Assembly: GCA_017626145.1 (NCBI GenBank)
Contig: JAGAJK010000044.1
Location: 54,897 to 118,896, forward strand
Source of the DNA: Clostridia bacterium
GTDB lineage: Bacteria; Bacillota; Clostridia; RGIG6154
Length of the DNA stretch: 64,000 bases
Reading direction: 5' to 3'
Shown here: positions 53,093 through 61,381 of the stretch, piece by piece
Layout of the letters: each line of letters begins with the position of its first letter
How positions within the stretch are numbered: the stretch's first letter is position 1
Position numbers and translations under genes: made by a program
The notes under the pieces: generated by a model
Databases searched by the model: none
Told to the model about the DNA's origin: nothing
What the model saw: the letters and a program-made list of their open reading frames with translations, nothing else

Positions 53093-55600
53093 ATGAGACT
53101 TTTAAATGATCCGATTAAGGATAAATTTTTAGAAATCAAACATTTTCCTGCAAGCTATCAGACATTGATTTTCCGTCTGTGGGAAAATGTACCCTGCAAG
53201 ACTCTTGCAAAAGTTCTTGAAACAAGTGAAGAAAATGTTTTAAATGCAGCTATCGATTTAGGTCTTGGTGAACAGAAAAACCTTGACCAGTGGATGAGCC
53301 GCGGTTATATTTCAATATTAAAGCAGGTATGGAACCTTCTCCCCTATGAGCAGATTTTCACATTACTCAATTGGGACGAGGAAAGACTGTTTTTCTGTCT
53401 TAAGGAGGATGACTTCCTTCAGGGTAAGTTAGGTCCTAAATGTGACTGCAAGCCCGTTCATTACAGAGAACTAACAGAAGAAGAAAAAATCGCTACCGAA
53501 AAAATCAAAAAAACAATGACAGACAGTGTTCGTATTTACGATAACGAAGATATTGCCATTCCCTTTGACTTTTTCACAAGCAAGTATGAACCCATCATTG
53601 AAAAGGAAACAAAGGAAGTTGTTGTTGATTCTTCATGGTGCATTAAATACACAAACGAAGATGTTAAAATTTTCGTTGACGATTTTAAGGCTTTTGCCGA
53701 AAAGTTTGGTGTTAAATTTGCCGATAATTCAGATAAGGCAATTGAAATCAACGTAAACATACCGTCAAGTGATGAAGAATATCACGAAATTACAGTTGCG
53801 GAAAATAGTATAAAGATTAACACAGCAACAAGTGTAGGTGTTTTAAGAGCACTTTACTATCTTGAAGATTTAGCTGAAAGTGTAGGAACTTTTACATTTG
53901 ATAAAAAGAGCTACAAGAGAAAGACAAAAATGAAAACAAGATTCATCTATTCTTTCTGCGGTCTTTATGCCGATGTTCTTGACAAAGACACAAGAATTTC
54001 ATTCCCCGACGAGCTTTTGGAAGGTTATGCAAGAAGAGGTATCAACGGTGTATGGATTCAGGGTGTACTTTATAAGCTTGCCCCCTACCCATTTGACCCA
54101 CAGGAAGCTGACGGATGGGAAGACAGACTTAAAGCACTTGACGAGCTTACAAAGCGTGCGGCACGTTACGGCATAAAGGTTTATATGTACATAAACGAAC
54201 CAAGACCGCTCCCGATTTCTTTCTTTAATGACAAGCCCGAATTAAAGGGTTCAGCATTAAAGAATGGCTTTGCGTGTCTTTGTTCTTCAAGACCCGAAAC
54301 ACACGAATACCTGAAAAACGCTATTCAGACTGTTTGTAAGCACGTTCCCCTTCTTGGCGGTTTCTTAAACATTACACAGACAGAAAACAGAGTTACCTGC
54401 CTTGCAGACGGACTCCGCCCCGATGTTATGCCTAAGCTTTGCCCTGTTTGTACAAAGCTTCCACCGTCAGAAGTAACTGCAAATATTATTAAAACTATGG
54501 CTGATGCGGTTGCAGAAATTAATCCTGATATAAAATATTTCTTCTACGCATGGTCACTTTCACATACAATTGGTGAAAGCGAACAGGATAAGCTTGTTTC
54601 ATTGCTTCCTAAAAACGTAATCGTTCTCCAGGTTAGTGAAACAGAAATTCCGTTCGAAATCGGTGGAGTTAAGGACGAAATACTTGACTACTCACTTTCA
54701 ATTATAGGCCCCGGTGAATGTGCAAAGCATCTCTGGAGAGAAGCTAAAAAGAATGGTCTTGAAACTGCCGCAAAGGTACAGATTAACAATTCATGGGAGA
54801 ATTCAAGTGCCCCGTTTATTCCTGTATATGATAATATTATCACTCATATGCAGAACCTCGACAAAGAGGGCGTTGAGCATATTATGCTTACCTGGACACT
54901 TGGCGGTTACATTTCCGACAGCATAAAAATCGCTTCATCTTATTTCTTTGAGGATGAATTAAATACAGCTGATGCTTACGATACAATTTTAAGAGAAACA
55001 TACGGTAAATATTCGGATGTTGTTAAAGAATCTGTTCACCACTTCTGTGATGCATTCTCAAACTATCCCTTTAACTGGAAGCATATTTATGACGGCCCTT
55101 CAAATGCGGGCACGGCAAACCTTTTCTACCCAGAACCTACAGGTATGAAGTCAACAATGACCTGCTTCCCATATGACGATATTTACAGCTGGAGAGGCAA
55201 TTTTGCTAAAACTCCCGGGGACTCAAACAATCCGGTATACCCTGAAGAGGTTCTTAAGCAACAGTACAAGCTTATTTGTGACGGTTGGGAAAAGGGTCTT
55301 GAAATTATCGAAAATATGCCAACCTGCGAATTTAAGGATATGGCAATTTACAATTACACACTCTTTAAAGCAAGCTATAATCAGATAAGCTACTACATGG
55401 AAAGAAACAGCACACACAACATTGATGTATTACGTGAAATTGTTGCAAACGAAAAGGAAATTGCAACAATGGCTTACCGTATTATGCTCCGCAACAGTGC
55501 AACAGGCTATGAAGCAGCCAACCACTACTATGTAACCCGTGCAATGCTTATGGAAAAGATTGTTCAGTGTGATTATCTTTTAAATGAATATTACAAATAA
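53093..55600 (+). CDS. Glycosidase-like protein with HTH-like N-terminal region
   Basis: 835 residues. The first ~115 are all helical with two similar units, a helix-turn-helix-like LAKVLETSEENVLNAAIDLGLG and LPYEQIFTLLNWDEERLFFCLKEDDFL. A strand-rich segment follows (about 150-260), like the N-terminal domain of GH20/GH67 enzymes. A long TIM-barrel-like region then has KTRFIYSFCGLYAD, GINGVWIQGVLYKLAPYPF, ARYGIKVYMYINEPRPLP, GGFLNITQTENR, KYFFYAWSLSH, and KVQINNSWENSSAPFIP. It resembles an uncharacterised GH20-like class in gut Clostridia. Catalytic residues not assigned. The start is at 53093 after AAAGG; a TTG at 53075 is the alternative. No signal peptide. Confidence 0.75.
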   Translation: MRLLNDPIKDKFLEIKHFPASYQTLIFRLWENVPCKTLAKVLETSEENVLNAAIDLGLGEQKNLDQWMSRGYISILKQVWNLLPYEQIFTLLNWDEERLFFCLKEDDFLQGKLGPKCDCKPVHYRELTEEEKIATEKIKKTMTDSVRIYDNEDIAIPFDFFTSKYEPIIEKETKEVVVDSSWCIKYTNEDVKIFVDDFKAFAEKFGVKFADNSDKAIEINVNIPSSDEEYHEITVAENSIKINTATSVGVLRALYYLEDLAESVGTFTFDKKSYKRKTKMKTRFIYSFCGLYADVLDKDTRISFPDELLEGYARRGINGVWIQGVLYKLAPYPFDPQEADGWEDRLKALDELTKRAARYGIKVYMYINEPRPLPISFFNDKPELKGSALKNGFACLCSSRPETHEYLKNAIQTVCKHVPLLGGFLNITQTENRVTCLADGLRPDVMPKLCPVCTKLPPSEVTANIIKTMADAVAEINPDIKYFFYAWSLSHTIGESEQDKLVSLLPKNVIVLQVSETEIPFEIGGVKDEILDYSLSIIGPGECAKHLWREAKKNGLETAAKVQINNSWENSSAPFIPVYDNIITHMQNLDKEGVEHIMLTWTLGGYISDSIKIASSYFFEDELNTADAYDTILRETYGKYSDVVKESVHHFCDAFSNYPFNWKHIYDGPSNAGTANLFYPEPTGMKSTMTCFPYDDIYSWRGNFAKTPGDSNNPVYPEEVLKQQYKLICDGWEKGLEIIENMPTCEFKDMAIYNYTLFKASYNQISYYMERNSTHNIDVLREIVANEKEIATMAYRIMLRNSATGYEAANHYYVTRAMLMEKIVQCDYLLNEYYK

Positions 55601-55602
55601 TA

Positions 55603-55629
55603 AAAAACGGCGTAAGCCGTTTTTTTATT
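55603..55629. terminator. Convergent bidirectional terminator
   Basis: AAAAACGGC-GTAA-GCCGTTTTTTT, a 9-bp stem with T-runs on both strands, between the two convergent glycosidase genes. Confidence 0.85.
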
Positions 55630-58555
55630 ATTTGAAGAAAATACCATATTTTATAAAATTATAATCCGGATACCAATTTGTTTTGCCCCACAGGAAAATC
55701 TTCGTTTCCTTATAGAATGAACCGGGAGTAACGTTCAAGCAATCGCCTTTTTGATGGAAAGGTCCTAAAAGGTTTCTGAAATTGCTTGTTAATTCAAATT
55801 CAAAGGTGTTTTCTCCCTCTGTTAAAAGTCCGTCCAGATCAAATTCGTAAGGTGCCCATATAAGTGGTAGTAATTCTTTGCCATTCACCTTTAATTTTGT
55901 TATAACCGCTCCCATTCTTTCAAAGCTTAAAAGTTTGCCGTTTAATTCATTTTTTGTAAGATTTATTTTCTTAACAAGTGTCATTTTGCCTGTGTAGAAG
56001 GAAAAACCTTGCGTTACCAAATCTCCGTCATTTACTTTGTCTTTTGGTGAAGTGATAACAAATTCACCGTTACTTATTAAGCTTTCATCTTCAGCTAAGC
56101 CAAATTCGTTATCTGTGCAGAAATTACCCATAATATAAATGTTTTCAAGCTCTCGGTCATAGTAAAGCTTGTTCTTCATTACTTCGAATTCGTAAACGTC
56201 CTCAAGCAATTTATAAACCTTATCACTTTGAACAAAATCCGTTATAAGTGTTATTTTGTTTTCGCCCTTTTTAATAAGATTTTGTATATCAAGCTTTATA
56301 AAGGATTTATCTCTGAAAAATCCGCATTCCTTCTTTTGAATTCTTTCACCATTAATAAATATCTCGTAATACTGCGGTTCTTCAACAACGAGGAAAGTAT
56401 CTTTTCCAAGGTCAATTTCGCTTTTAACGGTAAATTCAAGACGGATATTTACCTTTCTTTTCAGCTTGTTTGCAATTTCCTGTACATCTATGACGGGGAA
56501 TTTTTCAAATTTTTTCTCTCCGTCAAAATATACGTCGCACAAATCAAGAGTTAAAGCATTTAATTCTTTCTCTTTTATACTCCACTCGCCCTTTAATTTA
56601 TCATTTAAAAGGTTTTTTGTTTTCTCTGTTACATTAAAAGGCTTTTGTTTTTCGTGATTGTATACAAAGAAAACAACTGAACCTTTTTCCTTTAATTTAA
56701 TTCTGCACTTTACATTTTCACCGTCACATTCAAAGGGATATTTTTCAGTTTCACCTGTTAAATAGTTAAACTTTTCAAGGCTTTTACCTTTTAAGGTAAG
56801 CTCTGCAGCTTCTTCACCCGAGAAGGTATTAACAAAATAATACATTGTAAAATCTTCAAATTCTCTCTGAATGTACTGCACATCACATTCACTTGAGTCA
56901 AGATGCTTTAATGAAATATATTTGACGCTGTCATCAATTTTGGATATAAGACTGTTAAGATCTGCATTTACATTAGCAAGCTTTACAGCCTTATCTGTTT
57001 TAACACCGTCAATGTAAGAGGGAATTTCACCAACAAAAATAAGATTTCCGCCGTTTTCCTTAAACTCTTTTAAAAGCTCGTAATTAAAGGAGCTTAAATT
57101 AAGGGATGAGGGAACAATTACCGTTTTATAGGTCATTTCCCCTACCTTGAGTTTTTTATCCTCAACACTTGCCAATTTTTCCATAACAGCTTCATCGCCA
57201 AGGTGATAAAGAATCTGATTTTTGTCAAGGCAGGTTAAAACATCCACAATATCCTTGTTAAAGGACTCTGTTATTTCCTTCTTCCAGTCATAATCGTCGC
57301 ATCTTACAAGCCAGGCGGAGCTTATGGTGTGAAGAACCAGAACCTCGCATTTAATCTCACCCTCTGCAAGAAGCATTCCCATTCTTGACGCAAAATCGTT
57401 AAAAGCTTTATAATCATTCCACCAGGGATTCTGACAAAAATGACTTGCCGGGTAATCTCTTTTTCTTATACCCTTAAGTGAATACCCCGACAGATGCTGG
57501 CAAAGATAGTTAACACCCTTTACCATCTGCCATTCCAAAATCCATTTTAATTCCTCAAAGGTAACATCCCAGCCGCAAAGACCGAAGCTTTCGGTTAAAA
57601 TCTGTTTTTTACCCGTCTGTGCGCAAACGCTTGTAAGCTGAGGAACATGTAGCTTTCTTTCAACCTTTCTTCCTAAAGCATCGATACCCGGAATATGCAT
57701 ATACATATAATGAGGCATAACCGAACCATCAGGGTCGACCTGTTCTGCATAAGTTGGTTCATTGTACATATGCCCCGTAAGTATCATATTATTCTCTTCG
57801 CACCAATCGTAAACACGTTTTGTGTAATTATTATAAAACAGCTTTACCTTAAGACGAGAATATCTGTATCGGGTTTTATAACAATCCTCACTTGTTATAA
57901 AAAGGTGTTTAAGAAGCGGAATTAAGTCCTCGTTATATTCCTTTTTATATTCTTCAGGAAAAATAAAAGACCAGGGAATTCCACGGTTGGCAAGCTGTGG
58001 CTCATCGGTAAAAAAGCCTTTCATTAATTTAAAATCGTCGCCTAAAGCTTCCTTGTATTTTTCGTGAGTTACCTTAATAAATTCGTCAGTAACTTCACTA
58101 TCTGTCAGGTCAACATAAAATGGATTAACTTCATAATAAAAATGCAGATATTTCCCGTCATCATATTTTTCATTTGAGATAGTAAATTCATCCGTTAATT
58201 CTTCATCAACAATGCTCATTTTCAAGGTTTTCTGCTGATATTTCAGACCAAGAGAATTAACCTTTTCGGAACCAAAACCACTTGGCCAGCCGTTTTCATC
58301 GTAGCCATAGGCTTCCATTCCCAGCTTTTCTCCTTCTAAAACGCCTGACCTTATATTATCCATCCATTCGTCGGACATATATTCGGTCTTTAAACCGCCA
58401 CGGGCATGCATAAAATAGCCGCCCATTCCGGCTTTTTCCATTTCAGCAATCTGTCGGCATGTTTCGGTCGTCTCAAGCTTATCATTCCAGGACCAGAAGG
58501 GTGCCGGTCTGTATTTTTTAGGTGGATTTATAAGCTTCTCTTTGGTAATTTTCAT
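55628..58555 (-). CDS. GH106-like glycoside hydrolase (alpha-L-rhamnosidase family)
   Basis: 975 residues. The opening YRPAPFWSWNDKLE, then GMGGYFMHARGGLKTEYMSDEWM and GMEAYGYDENGWPSGFG, is the typical start of PF17132 (GH106 alpha-L-rhamnosidase-like) proteins. Barrel segments TSVCAQTGKKQILTESFGLCGWDVTFEELKWILEW follow, then beta domains with a carbohydrate-binding-like C-terminal part (TKLKVNGKELLPLIWAPYEFD). No signal peptide is present, so the substrate is taken up first. It lies upstream, on the same strand, of an SGNH esterase, rhamnose mutarotase and others, which supports a rhamnose-containing substrate. Confidence 0.85.
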   Translation of the reverse strand: MKITKEKLINPPKKYRPAPFWSWNDKLETTETCRQIAEMEKAGMGGYFMHARGGLKTEYMSDEWMDNIRSGVLEGEKLGMEAYGYDENGWPSGFGSEKVNSLGLKYQQKTLKMSIVDEELTDEFTISNEKYDDGKYLHFYYEVNPFYVDLTDSEVTDEFIKVTHEKYKEALGDDFKLMKGFFTDEPQLANRGIPWSFIFPEEYKKEYNEDLIPLLKHLFITSEDCYKTRYRYSRLKVKLFYNNYTKRVYDWCEENNMILTGHMYNEPTYAEQVDPDGSVMPHYMYMHIPGIDALGRKVERKLHVPQLTSVCAQTGKKQILTESFGLCGWDVTFEELKWILEWQMVKGVNYLCQHLSGYSLKGIRKRDYPASHFCQNPWWNDYKAFNDFASRMGMLLAEGEIKCEVLVLHTISSAWLVRCDDYDWKKEITESFNKDIVDVLTCLDKNQILYHLGDEAVMEKLASVEDKKLKVGEMTYKTVIVPSSLNLSSFNYELLKEFKENGGNLIFVGEIPSYIDGVKTDKAVKLANVNADLNSLISKIDDSVKYISLKHLDSSECDVQYIQREFEDFTMYYFVNTFSGEEAAELTLKGKSLEKFNYLTGETEKYPFECDGENVKCRIKLKEKGSVVFFVYNHEKQKPFNVTEKTKNLLNDKLKGEWSIKEKELNALTLDLCDVYFDGEKKFEKFPVIDVQEIANKLKRKVNIRLEFTVKSEIDLGKDTFLVVEEPQYYEIFINGERIQKKECGFFRDKSFIKLDIQNLIKKGENKITLITDFVQSDKVYKLLEDVYEFEVMKNKLYYDRELENIYIMGNFCTDNEFGLAEDESLISNGEFVITSPKDKVNDGDLVTQGFSFYTGKMTLVKKINLTKNELNGKLLSFERMGAVITKLKVNGKELLPLIWAPYEFDLDGLLTEGENTFEFELTSNFRNLLGPFHQKGDCLNVTPGSFYKETKIFLWGKTNWYPDYNFIKYGIFFK

Positions 58556-58588
58556 AAACTACACCTCAAAACAAATCAAGTTGCTTAA

Positions 58589-58617
58589 ATTATACTATTA
58601 TTTAACCTTTAAGTCAA
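58589..58617 (-). promoter_or_regulatory. Promoter of the GH106-like gene
   Basis: On the minus strand TTGACT (58612-58617), 17-bp spacer, TATAAT (58589-58594), 34 nt before the start. Confidence 0.7.
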
Positions 58618-58641
58618 TAAAAATATATTGCACCAACAACT

Positions 58642-58679
58642 ACAAAAACAGAGTTGCCTCACCAAAGGTAAGACAACTC
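58642..58679 (-). terminator. Terminator of the SGNH-hydrolase gene
   Basis: Stem GAGTTG-TCTTACC / GGTGAGG-CAACTC with loop TTT, followed on the minus strand by TGTTTTTG. Confidence 0.75.
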
Positions 58680-58690
58680 ATTTTTGTTAA

Positions 58691-60436
58691 TTATTTTAAT
58701 TTGTTCAGCCAGTCTTCTACATTCACATCGATAGCTTCATCGCTGATAACAATTAAGCCTCTGTCGTCCCAGAAAACTTTTTTTCCTAAAACCTCTTCGC
58801 AGATTGCACGAAGCGGAAGTAATGTTCTGCCGTTTTCTTCCTTTACAGGAACATCGAGAGTAATTGTTTTATCCCCTACTCTCATCTCGTTTAAGCCAAG
58901 CTTAAGACGGGTTTCTGTTCCGTTATAATTAATTGTTATAATCCTTGTTGCATCGTTCCAGCCAACCTCGGCATTAAAGCTTTCTGCAATAAATCTTACA
59001 GGAACTAATGTTCTGCCGTTTTCAACCTTTGGAACGACTGATGCATTTGTACTGTCGATAAAGGTTTTAGAACTGTTTATGTATGCATTCGGATTACCTA
59101 CCTGTAGAACTACTGTTGATGTTTTTGTTTCAACCGGTGTTGTGTCGGCAGGTGTTTCTGTTGCAGGCTTCTGTGATTCTGCCTTCTGTTCGTCTGTAGG
59201 ATAGAGAACACAGCAGCCTTCAATTCTCATAAACTTACCATTACCGCCGTTACGACCATCGCTTGCGGTGTAATCGTCAACAGATTTCTGATTAAACTCA
59301 CCTGTTAAAACCACCTTGTATTTTCCATAAGGTAAATCTGATACAACAAGCCAACCAAAGCATCTGTCTAAATCTGATGCATAGTAATTTACATATGTAC
59401 CCGATTTAACAAGATTGTTCTCTTTGTCAAATAATTCCCACTTTAAGTTTGCATTGTTTTTATTCCTTGAGGTGGTAATACCGAAGCCTACACCACGGAA
59501 TTCAAATTCAATAGTCTGACCTACCGCATCTTCAGTTTCATAAAAGCCTTTATCAAAGAATGTTCTTGAATATCCGTTGCCTTCGCTTGCATTTCTGTAT
59601 TCCCAACCATCGGAAAGTACATAGTTATCTTCATTATCGGCAATAGGAAATTCTTCAATGTCGCCGTAGGGGTTCGCCACAGCAGAACCAACTGACGGGT
59701 CAAACTTCTTTAAAACCGCATCCTTATTTTCCTTTAAGCTTTCGATTATGCAGTCAGCATAATGAGCGTAACCTACGTTATTAGGATGTGAACCGTCTAC
59801 TGCAATTTCGTTCCATATAAATTGGCCTTCATTAATTTTCTGCCAGATATATTCGTCTACGTTAATTTCGTGAATACCGTAATGCTCTGCAACCTGATGG
59901 AAATCCTCTCTGCAGTACGGTAACGTCGGGCTTGGTTCTCCATATTGCAAATCAGCAGTTGTTTTTGTTAAATAAACGAAAACAATGGCAGGAATTTTAG
60001 GTGCATTTAAAAGCTGTCTTACAAGTGAATCAACATTTCTTACTCTGCCTTCACTTCTTTTTTCGCTTGTTGCATCGTTAATTGCAAATTCCACAAATAC
60101 GATATCGGGAGCTTCCTTTTTAGAATCAAGCTTCAGGTCCCTTTTCATACGAACAATACCGTACGCTGAGCCTGTACCACCGATACCTGCATTTAACTCG
60201 GTTACTTCCTTGTTCTTATATTCTTTTGCATAATAATTTGTAACAAGGCTTGACCATTTTCCGCCACCTGTTGAACCTGAGCCTTCGGTTACGGAACCGC
60301 CGATAAAGCCAATGGTAAGCTCTCCCGATTCATCGTTGAAATTGTCAGCCCCGTAGGTTTGCTTTGCCGCACTTACAGTAACAAACATACTGCAAACCAT
60401 TATTAAAGCTAACGTTAAAGCCAATAATTTTTTCAT
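58691..60436 (-). CDS. Secreted SGNH/GDSL hydrolase with copper-amine-oxidase-N stalk
   Basis: 581 residues. A signal peptide (MKKLLALTLALIMVCSMFVTVSA) precedes an SGNH hydrolase domain (about 38-235) with block I IGGSVTEG (Ser48), block II GIGGTGSAYG, block III EFAINDATS and block V DGSHPNN (Asp214, His217). A beta-rich domain (about 265-410) is followed by a Thr/Pro linker. A copper-amine-oxidase-N module (about 460-570) contains TLVPVRFIAESFNAEVGWNDATRIITI and TLLPLRAICEEVLGKKVFWDD. It is an exported carbohydrate esterase or lipase-like deacylase, and the stalk may hold it at the surface. It lies between a GH106 gene and rhaM. Confidence 0.88.
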   Translation of the reverse strand: MKKLLALTLALIMVCSMFVTVSAAKQTYGADNFNDESGELTIGFIGGSVTEGSGSTGGGKWSSLVTNYYAKEYKNKEVTELNAGIGGTGSAYGIVRMKRDLKLDSKKEAPDIVFVEFAINDATSEKRSEGRVRNVDSLVRQLLNAPKIPAIVFVYLTKTTADLQYGEPSPTLPYCREDFHQVAEHYGIHEINVDEYIWQKINEGQFIWNEIAVDGSHPNNVGYAHYADCIIESLKENKDAVLKKFDPSVGSAVANPYGDIEEFPIADNEDNYVLSDGWEYRNASEGNGYSRTFFDKGFYETEDAVGQTIEFEFRGVGFGITTSRNKNNANLKWELFDKENNLVKSGTYVNYYASDLDRCFGWLVVSDLPYGKYKVVLTGEFNQKSVDDYTASDGRNGGNGKFMRIEGCCVLYPTDEQKAESQKPATETPADTTPVETKTSTVVLQVGNPNAYINSSKTFIDSTNASVVPKVENGRTLVPVRFIAESFNAEVGWNDATRIITINYNGTETRLKLGLNEMRVGDKTITLDVPVKEENGRTLLPLRAICEEVLGKKVFWDDRGLIVISDEAIDVNVEDWLNKLK

Positions 60437-60471
60437 AATATCCTCCTTACGTTAATGTTAAAAGAACATCA

Positions 60472-60508
60472 AAGTCAGATTTCCGCAAAACGGAAACCTG
60501 ACTTTTTT
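60472..60508. terminator. Terminator between rhaM and the SGNH gene
   Basis: Stem AGTCAG-A-TTTCCG / CGGAAA-C-CTGACT with loop CAAAA. The strong T-run lies on the plus side; on the minus strand only TTGATGTT follows, so minus-strand termination after rhaM would be weak. Confidence 0.55.
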
Positions 60509-60510
60509 TA

Positions 60511-60825
60511 TTATTCAAGATAGAAAATCTCCTGCAAATCATCGTAATACTGACCTTTATCATGATAAAGGAAGCAGGGCTTGGTGTGTGTCCACCACTT
60601 CTGCATTATTTCGCTGTCTGCCTGAATTTGCATATCCTTTTCGTAATCGTCGCCAACATATTCAAAATATGTGTAAAGCTCTGTTCCTCTTATGGAAATA
60701 GAGTAGTTCTGAATATTTGTCTTTTTAATTAAATCAAGGATTTCAGGCCAGGTATTTGCATGAAGAGAAACATATTCGTCAACCTTTTCAGGCTTTAAGA
60801 ATGAATGCATTATAAATCTTTTCAT
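60511..60825 (-). CDS. rhaM: L-rhamnose mutarotase
   Basis: 104 residues, the exact family size, starting MKRFIMHSFLKPEKVDEYVSLHANTWPEIL and containing NIQNYSISIRGTELYTYFEYVG and WWTHTKPCF, including the conserved His residues and the C-terminal tryptophans. It interconverts alpha and beta anomers of L-rhamnose. The start at 60825 with GGAG upstream; the longer frame is rejected. It lies 13 nt after the ASRT-family gene. Confidence 0.9.
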   Translation of the reverse strand: MKRFIMHSFLKPEKVDEYVSLHANTWPEILDLIKKTNIQNYSISIRGTELYTYFEYVGDDYEKDMQIQADSEIMQKWWTHTKPCFLYHDKGQYYDDLQEIFYLE

Positions 60826-60838
60826 AGCTTTTCTCCGA

Positions 60839-61210
60839 TTATATTGCACAGTAGCCTGTTGAATAATATCCTAAATTGTGACGACGGTCAAGTCTGCCGA
60901 ATGAAGCACAAACAGGAATGTCGCATTCAAGCTCACATGAATACTGACCGAAAGGAATCTGGAACTGTTCGTCACAGATAGGTAAATCCATTCTGATGCA
61001 GATAACTCTCTGTGCAGGAACTGTTAAGTGAAGTCCCATAACAGGGTCTTTATCTTCAAAATAAAGATTTACTAAAATGTGTGCATCCTGTGTGTTCTTA
61101 TTTGTAATCATCATTGCTTCATGACCGGGAAGATCCATATCGTCACCGTTTCCGGGAAGGTCACCGTCAATGAACATATAGTTTGTATAGCCTAATATTT
61201 TTTCTGACAT
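60839..61210 (-). CDS. ASRT-family (sensory-rhodopsin-transducer-like) protein
   Basis: 123 residues of a beta-sandwich protein: NYMFIDGDLPGNGDDMDLPGHEAMMITN, ILVNLYFEDKDPVMGLHLTVPAQRV, RMDLPICDEQFQIPFGQYSCELECDIPVCASFGRLDRRH. This matches the PF07100 family named after the Anabaena sensory rhodopsin transducer. Most bacterial members have no rhodopsin and lie beside carbohydrate genes, so a sugar-binding or sensing role is plausible. The start at 61210 with GGAGTAAG upstream; the longer frame would run through the upstream hairpin. It is 13 nt upstream of rhaM. Confidence 0.8.
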   Translation of the reverse strand: MSEKILGYTNYMFIDGDLPGNGDDMDLPGHEAMMITNKNTQDAHILVNLYFEDKDPVMGLHLTVPAQRVICIRMDLPICDEQFQIPFGQYSCELECDIPVCASFGRLDRRHNLGYYSTGYCAI

Positions 61211-61261
61211 TTTTCTTACTCCTTTAACTGAATTTTTAAAAGTGTAAATTGGTATAGTTGA

Positions 61262-61376
61262 AATTCCCTTAATACAGAGGAAAATTTCTTGCAGGTTGGA
61301 TTTTCCGGGAACACGCCGTGTATCTGGTATACATAAGTGTTCCCGAAAATTCAAGATGCAAAAATTTTACCTGTAT
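61262..61376. repeat. Long nested inverted repeat between the M24 and ASRT genes
   Basis: The outer arm TTAATACAG (about 61269-61277) pairs with CTGTATTAA near 61371-61379. Inner steps are AAAATTT/AAATTTT-like, TTGCA/TGCAA, TTTTC-CGGGAACAC paired with GTGTTCCCGAAAA, and TGTAT/ATACA at the tip, forming one long imperfect hairpin. It has no T-tract and sits within the predicted operon. Confidence 0.65.
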
Positions 61377-61381
61377 TAAAA

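Noticed and set aside
60839..61354. 171-residue version of the ASRT protein
   Set aside because: The added N-terminus is translated from the long inverted repeat; family homology and RBS support the start at 61210.
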